From the NCBI RefSeq assembly GCF_003287975.1, contig NZ_QMKQ01000010.1, positions 62,001-126,000 on the forward strand: a DNA stretch of 64,000 bases, given 5' to 3'. Numbering within the stretch: the first letter of the stretch is position 1; each line of letters begins with the position of its first letter. A program made the position numbers and the translations under genes. The notes beneath the pieces were generated by a model. It saw nothing but the letters and a program-made list of their open reading frames with translations, was not told the origin of the DNA and did not search any database. Positions 8,401 through 17,951 of this stretch are shown here, piece after piece. Origin of the DNA: Arthrobacter sp. AQ5-05. GTDB taxonomy: Bacteria; Actinomycetota; Actinomycetes; Actinomycetales; Micrococcaceae.

Positions 8401-10572
8401 TCAGGGCGTCGAGGCCCGGGTCTTCGAATCCAGCGGGACGCGCAGGGAACCATATCGTTCCATCCGGTGCCAGCGCAGTCGCACGCCGGCCAGCGCGGTG
8501 ACCACCGACTGGATCACCACCAGGTACATCAGCTGCCGGTACACGAGCTGCTGCAGCGGCAGGGTCCACAGGGCGCGCAGCGGCTCGCGGTCGAGCCGGA
8601 ACGCGTAGGCGGCCATGATGAACTGGATCAGCAGGAAGATTCCCCAGAGAACGGCGATCCGCACGGGATCCAGGAACACCAGGCCGTAGATGGCGAACAC
8701 GTCCACGACGGGCGCGAAGAGCGGAAGCAGCACCTGGAAGACCAGCAGGTAGCCAAGCCCCCGGCGTCCCAGCTTCCCGGCCGCGCCCGACTGCGCGACG
8801 GCCCCGCGGTGCTTCCACATGGCCTGCAGCGTGCCATAGCACCAGCGGTAGCGCTGCTTCCACAGGGCCCCGAGGGTTGCCGGTGCCTCTGTCCAGGCCA
8901 GGGCGTCGTCCTCGTACACGACCCGCCAGCCGTCGCGGCACAGGGCCATGGTCAGGTCGGTGTCCTCGGCCAGGGTGTCGTTGCTGACCCCGCCCACCCG
9001 GGCCAGGGCCTCGCGGCGGAATGCGCCGATCGCACCGGGGACCGTGGGCATGCATTCGGCGACGTCGAACAGGCGGCGGTCCAGGTTGAACCCGACGACG
9101 TACTCGATGTGCTGCCACGCACCGAGGATGCCGCCGCGGTTGGCGATCTTGGTGTTGCCCGAAATGGCGCCGACCCGTGGATCGGAAAAGCGCTGGATCA
9201 GAACGTGGACGGTGTCGGGCTCGAAGACGGTGTCCCCGTCGACCATCACCACCAGGTCGTGGCGGGCCGCGGCGATCCCGGCGTTCAGGGCCGAGGGCTT
9301 CCCGCCGTTCTCCTTGCGGATGGTTTCGACATTCGGCAATCCGAGCGCCTCGACGATGTCGGCGGTGCCGTCCGTGGAACCGTCGTCGACGACGATGACC
9401 TGCACCGGATGGGTCGAGGCGGCGATGGACCGCACGGCAGCCTCGATGCCGGCCGATTCGTTGTACGCCGGGACGATCACGCTGACGGGCTCGAGGACCT
9501 CGGTGCGCATCGGCGCCGAGAACCAGGCCCGGTCCCGCTCGGCCGCGCGGGTTCGCCGCACTGCCCTGCTGTGCCGGAAGGCGACAACCATCACCAGCGC
9601 CGCCCTCCCCAGCGTCAGGACCCCGGCCGCGACCAGGCCCCACGAGATGGCCGTGGCAACGGCATCGGTGAACCGGATGCCGAAGACGAACGCGGTCCCG
9701 ATCAAGGAGTCGGCGAAGGACGCCTGCCGGGTGCTGTCCACGCCGATCGAGTCGCCGACCGTGGTGAAGCGGTGGCCGGACGCGGCCTGCTTCCCAAGCG
9801 CCGCGGACAGCGCCTCGACGGTCTGGGACCGGTTCCCCCCTCCGTCGTGCATCAGGACCACCTGGCCACGGGCCCCGGGCTGCAGCAATCGTCCGATGAC
9901 CACCTCGGCGCCGGGGGCGTTCTCGTCTGCGCTGTTGTGCGTGCTGAGCACGGTGAGAAAGCCCTCGTCCGCTGCCGTGTCCATGGCCGACCACTGGCCG
10001 TCGGTGGTCGACGCATTGTCTGTGCTGTGCGGCGGGCGCAGCAGCGACGGCGATAGGCCGGCGATCCCCGCTACGACCTTCTGGGCGCCCCTGATCTCGA
10101 GCTGGCGCCGCCATGCGGGGGCCGCGGAGAGATCGGCATGCGTGAGCGTCTGGATGCCGATCTCGTGACCCTCGGCGACCATGCGCCGCAGCAACTCGGG
10201 GTGCTTGATCGCCAAGGTGCCGGTCACGAAGAAGGTGGCGTGGACCCCGCGCTCCCGCAGGACATCGAGGATCTTCGGCGTCCAGGCCGGGTCGGGCCCG
10301 TCGTCGAAGGTCAGGGCCACGGTGTGGCCGGAGGGGCTGGCCGTGAGGACCTCCTCCCCGCGCGCATCAATGATCGGTCCGCCAGAAGAGACCGCCGCGG
10401 GAACGTTCCCGGTGGCGTGGCTCGCGGGCGCGGGGCGATCGTTGATTCCCGCAAGGTGGTTCATATATCCCTGGACGGCCAGCGACAGCCCTAGCGTCAG
10501 CACGACGACGAGCATGAGGAACCAGTGAGCCCCGATGCCGCCGGTGCGGGCGGCCCGGCGTCCGGTGCTCAC
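8401..10572 (-). CDS. Polysaccharide deacetylase-GT2 glycosyltransferase fusion, membrane-bound
   Basis: 723 residues. An N-terminal membrane helix (about 15-35) is followed by a NodB-type deacetylase domain (about 85-280; TFDDGPDP and VVLMHDGGGNRSQT), a second helix pair, and a family-2 glycosyltransferase (about 360-600; VDDGSTDGT, DGDT, EDTDLT, QRYRW). Several C-terminal helices resemble those of hyaluronan/cellulose-synthase-type enzymes. The expected roles are synthesis and deacetylation of an extracellular polysaccharide. The deacetylase metal-binding motif reads IQTLTHADL where family members have NHTxTHxDL, so the first metal His is Gln, and the Arg motif reads RPPH. Deacetylation may therefore be weak or lost. 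The GTG start overlaps the stop of the upstream gene (GTGA). Confidence 0.88.
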   Translation of the reverse strand: MSTGRRAARTGGIGAHWFLMLVVVLTLGLSLAVQGYMNHLAGINDRPAPASHATGNVPAAVSSGGPIIDARGEEVLTASPSGHTVALTFDDGPDPAWTPKILDVLRERGVHATFFVTGTLAIKHPELLRRMVAEGHEIGIQTLTHADLSAAPAWRRQLEIRGAQKVVAGIAGLSPSLLRPPHSTDNASTTDGQWSAMDTAADEGFLTVLSTHNSADENAPGAEVVIGRLLQPGARGQVVLMHDGGGNRSQTVEALSAALGKQAASGHRFTTVGDSIGVDSTRQASFADSLIGTAFVFGIRFTDAVATAISWGLVAAGVLTLGRAALVMVVAFRHSRAVRRTRAAERDRAWFSAPMRTEVLEPVSVIVPAYNESAGIEAAVRSIAASTHPVQVIVVDDGSTDGTADIVEALGLPNVETIRKENGGKPSALNAGIAAARHDLVVMVDGDTVFEPDTVHVLIQRFSDPRVGAISGNTKIANRGGILGAWQHIEYVVGFNLDRRLFDVAECMPTVPGAIGAFRREALARVGGVSNDTLAEDTDLTMALCRDGWRVVYEDDALAWTEAPATLGALWKQRYRWCYGTLQAMWKHRGAVAQSGAAGKLGRRGLGYLLVFQVLLPLFAPVVDVFAIYGLVFLDPVRIAVLWGIFLLIQFIMAAYAFRLDREPLRALWTLPLQQLVYRQLMYLVVIQSVVTALAGVRLRWHRMERYGSLRVPLDSKTRASTP

Positions 10573-11165
10573 GGGCGGGTTTCCCGGGTGGGTTTGGCCG
10601 GTCCGGCGTCGCTGTGTCCGGGGGCGGTTGCATTGCGACCGGGTGCGTCCCGGCTCTTTCCGCGGGTGGCCGGATCACTGCCGGGGGTCGGTGTGGCACT
10701 TGCCGGAGCGGTGCTCGGCGTGGCCTGCGGGCCAGTGGTTTCGCGGGGAACGGCCGAGCTGGAGGGGGCGGCGGATTCGGTTGCGGAAGAAGGCACGGCG
10801 GGGGCGGCGGTCCGCTCAGGGCTGTTTGTGGCCGCCTCGGTGCTGTCGGCTGCACCGGGTGGCGCCACGGGTGGTTCCCCGGCGCGCTCCGATACCGGGC
10901 CAGGGGTTGGTTGCGGTTTCGTCGGGGCTTCGGGCCCGGCCGCGACCACGGGCCGGCCCCCGGGAACCGGCAGCATCGGTGCCGCAATCGTGGAGCCGCC
11001 GAGGAAGGCGACCAGGAGCAGCACCACGTACAGCGTCATCAGGCCCAGGGCCACCATGCCGGCTTTCTTGAGTCGTTGCAGGCGCCTGCCAGACGGGTCG
11101 ACGAAAACGGGGTCGGTTGCTGCGGTGGAGAATCCTCGGACGGGGGTTTGGCTGAAAGCTGGCAT
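10569..11165 (-). CDS. Single-pass membrane protein with Pro/Ala/Ser/Thr-rich tail
   Basis: About 198 residues from the ATG at 11165. Other in-frame starts exist at 11186 and 11258, none with a clear ribosome site. A basic segment (RRLQRLKKAG) precedes one strong helix (MVALGLMTLYVVLLLVAFLG), followed by about 120 residues rich in Pro, Ala, Thr, Ser and Glu with no fold visible, as expected for an extracytoplasmic spacer. Its stop overlaps the start of the deacetylase-glycosyltransferase gene, so the two are made together and it is probably an accessory subunit of that enzyme. I do not recognise a named family. Confidence 0.65.
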   Translation of the reverse strand: MPAFSQTPVRGFSTAATDPVFVDPSGRRLQRLKKAGMVALGLMTLYVVLLLVAFLGGSTIAAPMLPVPGGRPVVAAGPEAPTKPQPTPGPVSERAGEPPVAPPGAADSTEAATNSPERTAAPAVPSSATESAAPSSSAVPRETTGPQATPSTAPASATPTPGSDPATRGKSRDAPGRNATAPGHSDAGPAKPTRETRP

Positions 11166-11264
11166 CGGTGACCAACGATAACGCATGCCCACAAAGGTCA
11201 CAAAATGGTCACGATCGATGGTGTCGGCGTACAGGCTTTGCCATGTGGGCCCCGACATCGCCCG

Positions 11265-12320
11265 TTAGGGAACCAGCATGACCTTGATGGAAGTTCTCTC
11301 GTCCATGGCCCGGTAGGCCTCGGGCGCCTGCTCCAAGCCCATGACCGTGTCGAAGACCAGGCCGGGGTTGATCCCGCCGGCCAGCACGTCCTCGAGCAGT
11401 TCGGGCAGGTAGGCCCGGGTGCTTGCGGCACCGCCTGCGACCGAGATGTTCTTGGAGAAGAGCACCGAGATCGGCAGCCCGTCCTGGCCGTGCGGAACGC
11501 CCACGAAGCCCAGCGAGCCGCCGGGCCGGGTGCAGCGCAGCGCCTGGTCCATGGCCTCGGCGGTGCCCACGCATTCGAGCACCGAATCCGCCAGCACTCC
11601 CCCGAGCAGTTCGCGCACCTTCACGGCGGCCTCGGCACCGCGTTCGGACACCACATCGGTGGCCCCGAATTCGCGGGCCAGCGCCGCGCGGTCGGCGTGC
11701 CGGGACATCGCGATGATGCGTGTAGCACCCAGGCGCTTGGCGGCAAGCACCCCGCACAGACCCACGGCGCCGTCGCCGACGACCACGACGCTGCGCCCGG
11801 GCGCCACCCTGGCACCGAGGGCGGCATGGTGCCCGGTGCCCATCACATCGGAAAGTGCCAACAGCGACTTGGACAGTGCCTCGTCCGGTTCGCTGACGCC
11901 CGGGACCGGAACCAGGGTGCCGTCGGCGTTGGGGACCCGCACCGTTTCACCCTGCCCACCGTCCACCGGCAACCCGTTCTCGTCGTTCCCGCCCCAGGAC
12001 GCCCGGTGCTCGCAGGCGACCTGGACGCCGTTGCGGCACGGCGGGCAGGTGCCGCAGCTATTGGCCCAGGGGGCCACCACGAAGTCGCCGACCTTCAAGG
12101 TGGCGACCTTGCACCCAAGCGCCGTCACGGTTCCGATGAATTCGTGGCCGATGCGCCGGGGCTCCGGGATCGGGTTGACGCCGCGGTAGGGCCAGAGGTC
12201 CGAGCCGCATACGCAGGCTGCGCCGACCTTGACGATTGCGTCGGTGTCGGCGAGCAGAACGGGATCGGGGCAGTCCTCGACGCGGATGTCCCGCGGTCCG
12301 TGGATCAGGGTGGCGCGCAT
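11265..12320 (-). CDS. Zinc-dependent alcohol dehydrogenase family protein
   Basis: 351 residues, MDR superfamily. The catalytic zinc ligands are visible as C38 (CVCGSD) and H59-E60 (GHE). The structural zinc site is CGTCPPC plus a fourth Cys (C89, C92, C95, C103). The Rossmann region reads VVVVGDGAVGLCG. It most resembles dehydrogenases of the threonine/sorbitol/glutathione-independent type that use NAD(P). It stands alone between the glycosyltransferase pair and a small divergent gene, so the substrate is not indicated by context. Confidence 0.88.
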   Translation of the reverse strand: MRATLIHGPRDIRVEDCPDPVLLADTDAIVKVGAACVCGSDLWPYRGVNPIPEPRRIGHEFIGTVTALGCKVATLKVGDFVVAPWANSCGTCPPCRNGVQVACEHRASWGGNDENGLPVDGGQGETVRVPNADGTLVPVPGVSEPDEALSKSLLALSDVMGTGHHAALGARVAPGRSVVVVGDGAVGLCGVLAAKRLGATRIIAMSRHADRAALAREFGATDVVSERGAEAAVKVRELLGGVLADSVLECVGTAEAMDQALRCTRPGGSLGFVGVPHGQDGLPISVLFSKNISVAGGAASTRAYLPELLEDVLAGGINPGLVFDTVMGLEQAPEAYRAMDERTSIKVMLVP

Positions 12321-12651
12321 GTTTGCCTCCGTAGGCCGGGATTGGTGTTTTCGCTTCCCAGCCTATGCTTGTTCGTTGGGAACGGACATCGCGAAACGAT
12401 CCATATTCCGGACGCCCGGTGCATGTGACCCTTTGTTGCCCCCCTTGGACCTGTGGTGGCAAAGAGTCCCCGGTTCAACGTAGGGTTGACACAGCTTCAC
12501 GAATTCTGGCTGCCAAATAGGCAAGGCTCCGACCTGCAAACCAGATACCAACCCCATAGTTGCACGGCGGGTGGTTCGGATGACGAAGCGGCCCTTTCGC
12601 GCATCCCGCACGCAGGGGCAAGGACAACGATTCTCCAAGGACGTGTGCATC
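12321..12651. other. Intergenic region between divergent genes, no gene seen
   Basis: 331 bp between the dehydrogenase start and the small gene at 12652. It should contain both promoters, but no convincing -35/-10 pair was found. A TTGACA at 12485-12490 lacks a good -10 at the expected spacing. An in-frame ATG at 12580 could extend the downstream gene. Confidence 0.4.
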
Positions 12652-12936
12652 ATGTACAGCCCCACCCTGGCCACCGCTTCGCCCGCCAATCCCCTGCCGC
12701 GCTTTTCCGGCGACTGGATCACCGCGTGGCTCGATGTCGACAACGACACCAGCTTGCTGCACGTGGGCGCCGGGCCCGACGAGTGGATCCTCGAAGCACT
12801 CGCCCCGCACAAGCTCTCGGCAGCGCTGGAAGGCCGCGGGCCCGTCGAGGTCCAGTTCAACCCCGAGCTCCTGGTGGTGCTGCTGCCCGGGGCCCACGAA
12901 CTGGTCGGCAATTCGTTCTTCCGCCTGCGCGCCTGA
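12652..12936 (+). CDS. Small conserved-looking protein of unknown function
   Basis: 94 residues from an ATG preceded by AAGGACG about 9 bp upstream. Starts at 12580 (ATG) and 12571 (GTG) would add 24-27 residues of low-complexity sequence. The composition (GDWITAWLDVDNDTSLLHVG, then EVQFNPELLVVLLP) is globular and acidic, with normal actinobacterial codon use, which supports coding. There is no membrane segment, signal peptide or recognised domain. It stands between a divergent alcohol dehydrogenase and the convergent end of the reductase operon. Function unknown. Confidence 0.6.
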   Translation: MYSPTLATASPANPLPRFSGDWITAWLDVDNDTSLLHVGAGPDEWILEALAPHKLSAALEGRGPVEVQFNPELLVVLLPGAHELVGNSFFRLRA

Positions 12937-12960
12937 GGTCGTTGGCCCCGCAGCAGCTCG

Positions 12961-13968
12961 CTAGATGTCCAGGATCATGCGCAACCCCTTGCAACGGGAC
13001 ACGCAGATCATCATGGTGTCCCCCGCCTGGCGTTCCTCATCGGACAGCAGCGAGTCCCGGTGATCGATATCCCCCGAGACCACCGGGGTCTCGCAGGTCC
13101 CGCAGATCCCCTCCCGACAGGAGTTCAGCACCGGCACCCCGGCCTCCGCGAGCGCATCCAGGATGCTGGTGCCCACCGGCACCTGCACCTCGACGCCGTC
13201 GGTGGTTTCCACGGTGAACTCGTGGTCCCCTGCCGCCGGGGCGGTGGCGGTCGGGTCGGCCACGAACCGCTCGAAGTGGAACCGGGCCTTGTCTTCCCAA
13301 CCGGCGGCCAGCGACGCAATGAAGTCCAGCAGCGGGCCCGGGCCACAGGCGTAGGTGTGGAACGCTGCGTCCGCGTCCCCCAGCAGCTCCTTCAGCGGAT
13401 AGAGACCGGCGGTGTCATCGGCATGCACCTGCACCTTGTCCCCGTAGCGCGCCAGCTCGGCGGTGAACGCCATCGACTCCAGACTCCGGCCAAGGTAGAG
13501 CATTCGCCACGGGATCCCGGATTCCTCCGCCGCGGCGAGCATCGGCAGGATCGGGGTGATCCCGATGCCCCCGGCAATGAACAGGTATTCCGGGGCCGGC
13601 TGCAGCCCGAAGTTGTTGCGCGGTTCTCGGACCTTGACCCGGGCACCGGGCCGCAGGTCGTCATGCACGTAGGCGGAGCCGCCGCGGCCGGCCGGCTCGC
13701 GCAGCACCCCCAGCCGCCAGCGCCGGGCCCCGGCCTCGGAACACAGCGAGTACTGGCGCAGCAACCCGTTGGGCAGCAGCACGTCGATGTGCGATCCCGG
13801 GGTCCAGCCCGGCAGTGGCCGGGCTGCCGGGTGCGCCAGGTGCAAGGAGAGCACGCCCGAGGATTCGGTGCGGATCTCGGCGACCTCCATCTCGAAGAAG
13901 CCGTCCGTCCCGATGCCCAGGAGGGCCCCGGAATCAGGATCCAGTCCGCTGTCTATTGTCATGGTCAC
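12961..13968 (-). CDS. Phthalate-dioxygenase-type reductase (FMN/NAD/2Fe-2S)
   Basis: 335 residues in the order of the PDR/VanB family. An FMN/FAD barrel (RQYSL) comes first, then the NAD(P) domain (GGIGITP), and a C-terminal plant-type ferredoxin domain with CREGICGTC (C284, C289, C292) and a fourth Cys in MMICVSRC. Such proteins pass electrons from NAD(P)H to oxygenases. No Rieske oxygenase is nearby, but a cytochrome P450 lies at the other end of the locus, so that is the likely partner. The GTG start at 13968 overlaps the upstream stop (GTGA) and has GGAGGT 5 bp before it; ATG 13962 is the alternative. Confidence 0.88.
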   Translation of the reverse strand: MTMTIDSGLDPDSGALLGIGTDGFFEMEVAEIRTESSGVLSLHLAHPAARPLPGWTPGSHIDVLLPNGLLRQYSLCSEAGARRWRLGVLREPAGRGGSAYVHDDLRPGARVKVREPRNNFGLQPAPEYLFIAGGIGITPILPMLAAAEESGIPWRMLYLGRSLESMAFTAELARYGDKVQVHADDTAGLYPLKELLGDADAAFHTYACGPGPLLDFIASLAAGWEDKARFHFERFVADPTATAPAAGDHEFTVETTDGVEVQVPVGTSILDALAEAGVPVLNSCREGICGTCETPVVSGDIDHRDSLLSDEERQAGDTMMICVSRCKGLRMILDI

Positions 13969-15113
13969 GATGCACCTCCGGTGCTGTGATGTGTTTCCGC
14001 GGACGATGCCGCGCTGTGCGAAGCCGGGATGCCCGGCAGGGAAGGTTCCAGCGAGTCGACGGCGGCCAGCACCGCGTCGGAGGCCTCGCGCACGGAGATG
14101 GTCACCCGCACTCCCGAGCCGGGGAAGGCACGAACGGAGACGCCGTGGGCCACGCAGGCGGCCTCCAACTCCAACGAGCGCGGTCCGGCGGGAATCCATA
14201 TGAAGTTCCCGCCGCTGGGCGGGACCGGCAGCCGGCGGGCGAGCAACCCCTCGTGCAGGTAGGCACGCTCGGCCACGACCCCGGACACCGTGGCGGCCAG
14301 GTGGGCGTTGTCGGACCAGGCCGCGACCGCGCCGGCCTCGGCCAGCGAACTGAGCCCGAAAGGCGGGGCCACGGCACGGATATCCGCCGCGATGCCCATG
14401 CCGGTGAGCAGGTAGCCGGCCCGGGCCCCGGCCAGTGAGTAGGCCTTGGAGAAGGTCCGCAGGATGACCAGGTTCGGGTGGGACTCCAGCAGGTGCCGCG
14501 AGTCGGTTTCGGCGTCGGCGAACTCCCGGTAGGCCTCGTCGAGCACCACCAGCACGTGCCGCGGCATGCGGTCCAGGAATGCCGTGAGCTCCGCAATCTC
14601 CAGCACGGTGCCGGTGGGGTTGTTCGGGTTGCACAGCAGCACCATGCAGGTCTTTCCGGTAACCGCCTTGCCCATGGCGTCCAGGTCGTGCCGGTGGGCC
14701 GGGTCCAGGGGCACGGGAAGCGATTCGGCGCCGGCCAGGGCAATAAGCATCGGGTATGCCTCGTAGCTGCGCCATGCGTGCACCACGGTGGATCCGGCCG
14801 GAGCGTAGGCATCGAACAGCTGTCCCAGCAGGGCCAGTGATCCGCCGCCCACCACGACCTGTCCCGGGTCCAGGTCCAGCCCGGAAGCGATTGCCGCGAC
14901 CAGCTCGCCACCGACGATGCCCGGGTACCGATTGGCTCCGGCCGCGGCGTCGGCCATCGCGGCAACGGCCGCCGGGGACGGTGCGGTGCACGATTCGTTC
15001 GAGGACCCCACCCAGCGCACGGTGTCCAGGCCCGCCGCCCGCGAGTACCTCGGCAGCGTGGCCACGATCGCGCGCGGCACCGGGCCTGCGCACATGCCGG
15101 TATGCATGCTCAC
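13965..15113 (-). CDS. HisC-like PLP aminotransferase (class I/II)
   Basis: 382 residues, fold type I. Landmarks are NPNNPTG (carboxylate and cofactor binding), LDEAY (Asp for the pyridine N) and TFSKAYSLAGARAGY with the Schiff-base Lys near 223. It resembles histidinol-phosphate aminotransferase/CobD-type proteins. There is no histidine biosynthesis context; it sits between an amino-acid importer and a reductase in an operon headed by a histidase-like lyase. It may transaminate the imported amino acid or a downstream intermediate. The substrate is unknown. Confidence 0.82.
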   Translation of the reverse strand: MSMHTGMCAGPVPRAIVATLPRYSRAAGLDTVRWVGSSNESCTAPSPAAVAAMADAAAGANRYPGIVGGELVAAIASGLDLDPGQVVVGGGSLALLGQLFDAYAPAGSTVVHAWRSYEAYPMLIALAGAESLPVPLDPAHRHDLDAMGKAVTGKTCMVLLCNPNNPTGTVLEIAELTAFLDRMPRHVLVVLDEAYREFADAETDSRHLLESHPNLVILRTFSKAYSLAGARAGYLLTGMGIAADIRAVAPPFGLSSLAEAGAVAAWSDNAHLAATVSGVVAERAYLHEGLLARRLPVPPSGGNFIWIPAGPRSLELEAACVAHGVSVRAFPGSGVRVTISVREASDAVLAAVDSLEPSLPGIPASHSAASSAETHHSTGGAS

Positions 15114-15161
15114 TGTTTTGCTCCGTTCAGGGGGGTTGTCTTGGTGGTGTGCCCGAGCGGG

Positions 15162-15929
15162 CTAGGCCAGGACCTTGGAGAGGAACGCCTGGGTGCGTGT
15201 CTCACGCGGATTCCCCAAGACCTGGGTCGGGCTGCCTGATTCGACCAATTGCCCGTCGGCCATGAAGTGCACGACGTCGCCGACCTCTTTTGCAAAGCCC
15301 ATTTCGTGGGTGACCACGATCATGGTCATGCCGGAGGCGGCCAGCGAACCCATCACGTCCAACACCTCCCCGACCAGCTCCGGGTCCAGCGCGCTGGTCG
15401 GCTCGTCGAAGAGCATCAGCCGCGGCTTCAGGGCCAGCGCGCGGGCGATCGCCACGCGCTGCTGCTGGCCTCCGGAGAGTTGGGCGGGGTAGTGCTTGTA
15501 CTTGTCGGCCAGCCCGACGCGGTCCAGCAGTTCCATGCCCTCGCGCAGCGCCTGCGCCTTGTTGCGCTTCTGCACCACGACCGGTCCCTCGATGACGTTC
15601 TCCAGGGCCGTGCGGTGCGGGAACAGGTTGAACTGCTGGAAGACCATGCCCACTGCGGCGCGTTGCTTTGCCGTCTGGTTTTCCTTCAGTTCGTGCAGCT
15701 TGTTCCCGGAACGGCGGTAGCCGATGCGTTCCCCGGCCACCCACAATTCCCCGTCGTTGATCTTCTCGAGGTGGTTGATGCAGCGCAGGAACGTCGATTT
15801 GCCCGAGCCCGAGGGGCCCAGCAGGCAGGCGACCTGCCCGGCCTGCACCTCCAGGGAGATGCCCTTGAGGATTTCCAAGTGCCCGAAGGACTTGTGGACG
15901 TTGCGTGCCCGCAGCATGGGTTCGCTCAT
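15162..15929 (-). CDS. Polar amino acid ABC transporter, ATP-binding subunit
   Basis: 255 residues. Walker A is GPSGSGKST, the Q-loop lies in VFQQFNLF, the signature is LSGGQQQR, Walker B/D-loop is [13 protein letters not shown], and the switch His is in VVTHEMGFA. This is the GlnQ/HisP group that energises polar or basic amino-acid uptake. The start at 15929 overlaps the permease stop (ATGA). Together with the next two genes it forms a complete importer; a single permease gene suggests a homodimeric channel. Confidence 0.95.
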   Translation of the reverse strand: MSEPMLRARNVHKSFGHLEILKGISLEVQAGQVACLLGPSGSGKSTFLRCINHLEKINDGELWVAGERIGYRRSGNKLHELKENQTAKQRAAVGMVFQQFNLFPHRTALENVIEGPVVVQKRNKAQALREGMELLDRVGLADKYKHYPAQLSGGQQQRVAIARALALKPRLMLFDEPTSALDPELVGEVLDVMGSLAASGMTMIVVTHEMGFAKEVGDVVHFMADGQLVESGSPTQVLGNPRETRTQAFLSKVLA

Positions 15930-16903
15930 TTGGTGGGCTCCAATTCCGGTTCGTTGGCCTGGGCCGCGGCGGGTTCCGCGGCGGACGGAACCACTGTCTC
16001 GGCGGTTCCCGGGGTGGGCGGCTTCTTGCCCTTCATCGGGGTGAAACCGCGTTCGAAGTGCCGCTCGATGAAGTGCTGTCCGACCGAGAACACCGCGGTG
16101 ACAGCCAGGTACCAGATCGCCGCGACGATCAGCAGCGGAATGGTCTGGAAGTTGCGCGAGTAGATGATCGAGACGCTGGTGAGCAACTCCGAGTAGCCGA
16201 TCACGATGACCAGCGAGGTGTACTTGAGCATGCCGATGGTCTCGTTGCCGGTCGGCGGGATGATCACCCGCATGGCCTGCGGCAGCACGACCCGGCGCAT
16301 GGTCTGCAGGCGGGACATGCCGATGGCCTTGGCGGCCTCGGTCTGTCCCGGCGAAATCGCCCGGATCCCGGAGCGCACGATCTCGCCCATGTAGGCGCCC
16401 TCGTTCAGGCTCAGGCCCAGCAGGGCCGCGGTGAACGGGGAAATGACCGAGTTCGTGTCGATGCTCAGCAACTCGGGCCCGAACGGGACGCCGAGGCCGA
16501 TGGTGGGGACCAGCGCCGCCAGGAAGAACCAGAACAGCAGCTGCACCATCAGCGGGGTGCCGCGGAAGAACCACGAGTATGCCCAGGCGGCGGTGGACAG
16601 GATCGGGTTGCTCGAGAGCCGGCACACCGCCACCACGATGCCCAGCAGGACTCCGATGAGCATCGAGATCCCGGTGAGCATCAGCGTCTTGCCCAGGCCC
16701 GAGATCACCGGTGCGGCGAAGAGGTACTCCCCGACCACGTCCCAGTGGAAACGCTCGTTGGTGAACATCGCGTAGATGGTCATCGCCAGGATGCCCAGCA
16801 CGGCCACGGCAGCCACCCAGCGGCCCACGAAGCGGGCAGGAACGACCCGCAGATCGGCTTCCTCGTTGCGTCGACCTTCGACGACGGCTGCCACCTGGGT
16901 CAT
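15926..16903 (-). CDS. Polar amino acid ABC transporter, permease subunit
   Basis: 325 residues with five to six transmembrane segments and the HisM/GlnP-type EAA loop ([20 protein letters not shown]). The N-terminus is a cytoplasmic tail and the last 50 residues are a Pro/Ala/Glu-rich tail with no fold. The start overlaps the stop of the substrate-binding protein gene, and the stop overlaps the ATPase start, so all three are coupled. Confidence 0.94.
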   Translation of the reverse strand: MTQVAAVVEGRRNEEADLRVVPARFVGRWVAAVAVLGILAMTIYAMFTNERFHWDVVGEYLFAAPVISGLGKTLMLTGISMLIGVLLGIVVAVCRLSSNPILSTAAWAYSWFFRGTPLMVQLLFWFFLAALVPTIGLGVPFGPELLSIDTNSVISPFTAALLGLSLNEGAYMGEIVRSGIRAISPGQTEAAKAIGMSRLQTMRRVVLPQAMRVIIPPTGNETIGMLKYTSLVIVIGYSELLTSVSIIYSRNFQTIPLLIVAAIWYLAVTAVFSVGQHFIERHFERGFTPMKGKKPPTPGTAETVVPSAAEPAAAQANEPELEPTK

Positions 16904-17799
16904 TCCTTGACCCCGTTGACCTCAAAGGTTTCCATGGAGTGCTCGGCCATGTCGTAGTCGGCCAGGATCTTGTCGTAGGTCCCGTCGGCCTTGATGGCCT
17001 CCAGACCCTTCTGGATCGCTCCCATCAACTGTTCCTGGTCCTTGGGAAAGACGATGCCGAAGGCCAGGTCCTGGTAGCGCTCGCCCATGGACAGGGCGCC
17101 CTTGGATTCTGCGGCGATGACCGAACCCGAGGTGGAGTCGACCAAAAACGCCTCGACGCGTTCTGACTGCAGGGCCAGCACGGCCTGGTTCTGCCCGGCG
17201 AAGATGGTGACTTCGATCTTTTCCTTGCCTGCTTCCTCGCACTTCTTGGAGGCCGCGGCTGCGTCGGCGTCCTCGGTGGTGCCCTTCACGATGCCCACGT
17301 GGGTGCCGCAGAGGTCGTCGAGGGTCTTGAGCTTCTCGGCGTTGGCGGCAGTGGTCATCACGCCGCCGCCGGCGGAGAAGTAGTCCAAGAAGTTCACGGC
17401 CTTCTGGCGTTCGACGGTGTCCGACATCGCCGACATCGCCATGTCGTAGCGGGCGGAGGAAAGTCCGGGGATGATCGCGTCGAAGGCGATGTTGTCGAAG
17501 TCCATGGTGACCCCGAGCTGCTTTTCCAGGGCGTCGGCGATCTCACGGTCGATGCCGATGATGGTGGTGCCGTCGGTGTCGTAGGACTCGAACGGCGGGT
17601 ATTCCACGTTGCTTGCCACGTTGATGGTCCCGGATTCCTGGACTTTCTGGGGCAGTTCCTTGAACAGCGGGGCCGAGGTGTCGGTGGCGGCGGGCTTCTC
17701 GGCCTCGGCGGTTCCGCCGCAGGCGCTGACGCCAAGCAGGGCGGCAATGGCCAGTGCGCCGAGGGCGGTGGAACGGATGGTGCGATTCGTGTTCTTCAT
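16900..17799 (-). CDS. Amino acid ABC transporter, substrate-binding lipoprotein
   Basis: 299 residues from an ATG with AGGGAG upstream. It has a lipoprotein signal peptide with lipobox LGVSACGG (Cys27), then an SBP_bac_3 domain: [24 protein letters not shown] and [11 protein letters not shown]. This family binds polar and basic amino acids, and the ABC subunits downstream confirm import. The operon suggests that the imported amino acid is the substrate of the histidase-like lyase upstream. Confidence 0.93.
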   Translation of the reverse strand: MKNTNRTIRSTALGALAIAALLGVSACGGTAEAEKPAATDTSAPLFKELPQKVQESGTINVASNVEYPPFESYDTDGTTIIGIDREIADALEKQLGVTMDFDNIAFDAIIPGLSSARYDMAMSAMSDTVERQKAVNFLDYFSAGGGVMTTAANAEKLKTLDDLCGTHVGIVKGTTEDADAAAASKKCEEAGKEKIEVTIFAGQNQAVLALQSERVEAFLVDSTSGSVIAAESKGALSMGERYQDLAFGIVFPKDQEQLMGAIQKGLEAIKADGTYDKILADYDMAEHSMETFEVNGVKE

Positions 17800-17873
17800 G
17801 ATGCGAACTCCCTTGTGCTTGCTGCTCGTGGAACTTCTTTTCAGGGGTCCCGTCGTCTTTGGCGGGATGTTTT

Positions 17874-17912
17874 TGGGTGCACCCATCCAACCCACCGGCA
17901 AGGTGCCGGTGG
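17874..17912 (-). promoter_or_regulatory. Intercistronic palindromes between lyase and binding-protein genes
   Basis: A perfect 12-bp palindrome TGGGTGCACCCA (17874-17885) is followed by a 9-bp stem-loop CCACCGGCA-AGG-TGCCGGTGG (17892-17912). They lie in the 152-bp gap between the lyase stop and the binding-protein start. No T-run follows on the coding strand, so this looks more like an RNA-stabilising or partial-attenuation element that could raise binding-protein expression than a full terminator. Confidence 0.5.
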
Positions 17913-17951
17913 ACCGGGGTGTGGTTGTCGTACGGTGGCGCGCTTCCGGCG

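Noticed and set aside
13969-15093. Extension of the reductase frame through the aminotransferase gene
   Set aside because: The upstream part is an off-frame reading of the aminotransferase; the reductase family begins at the GTG/ATG near 13968.
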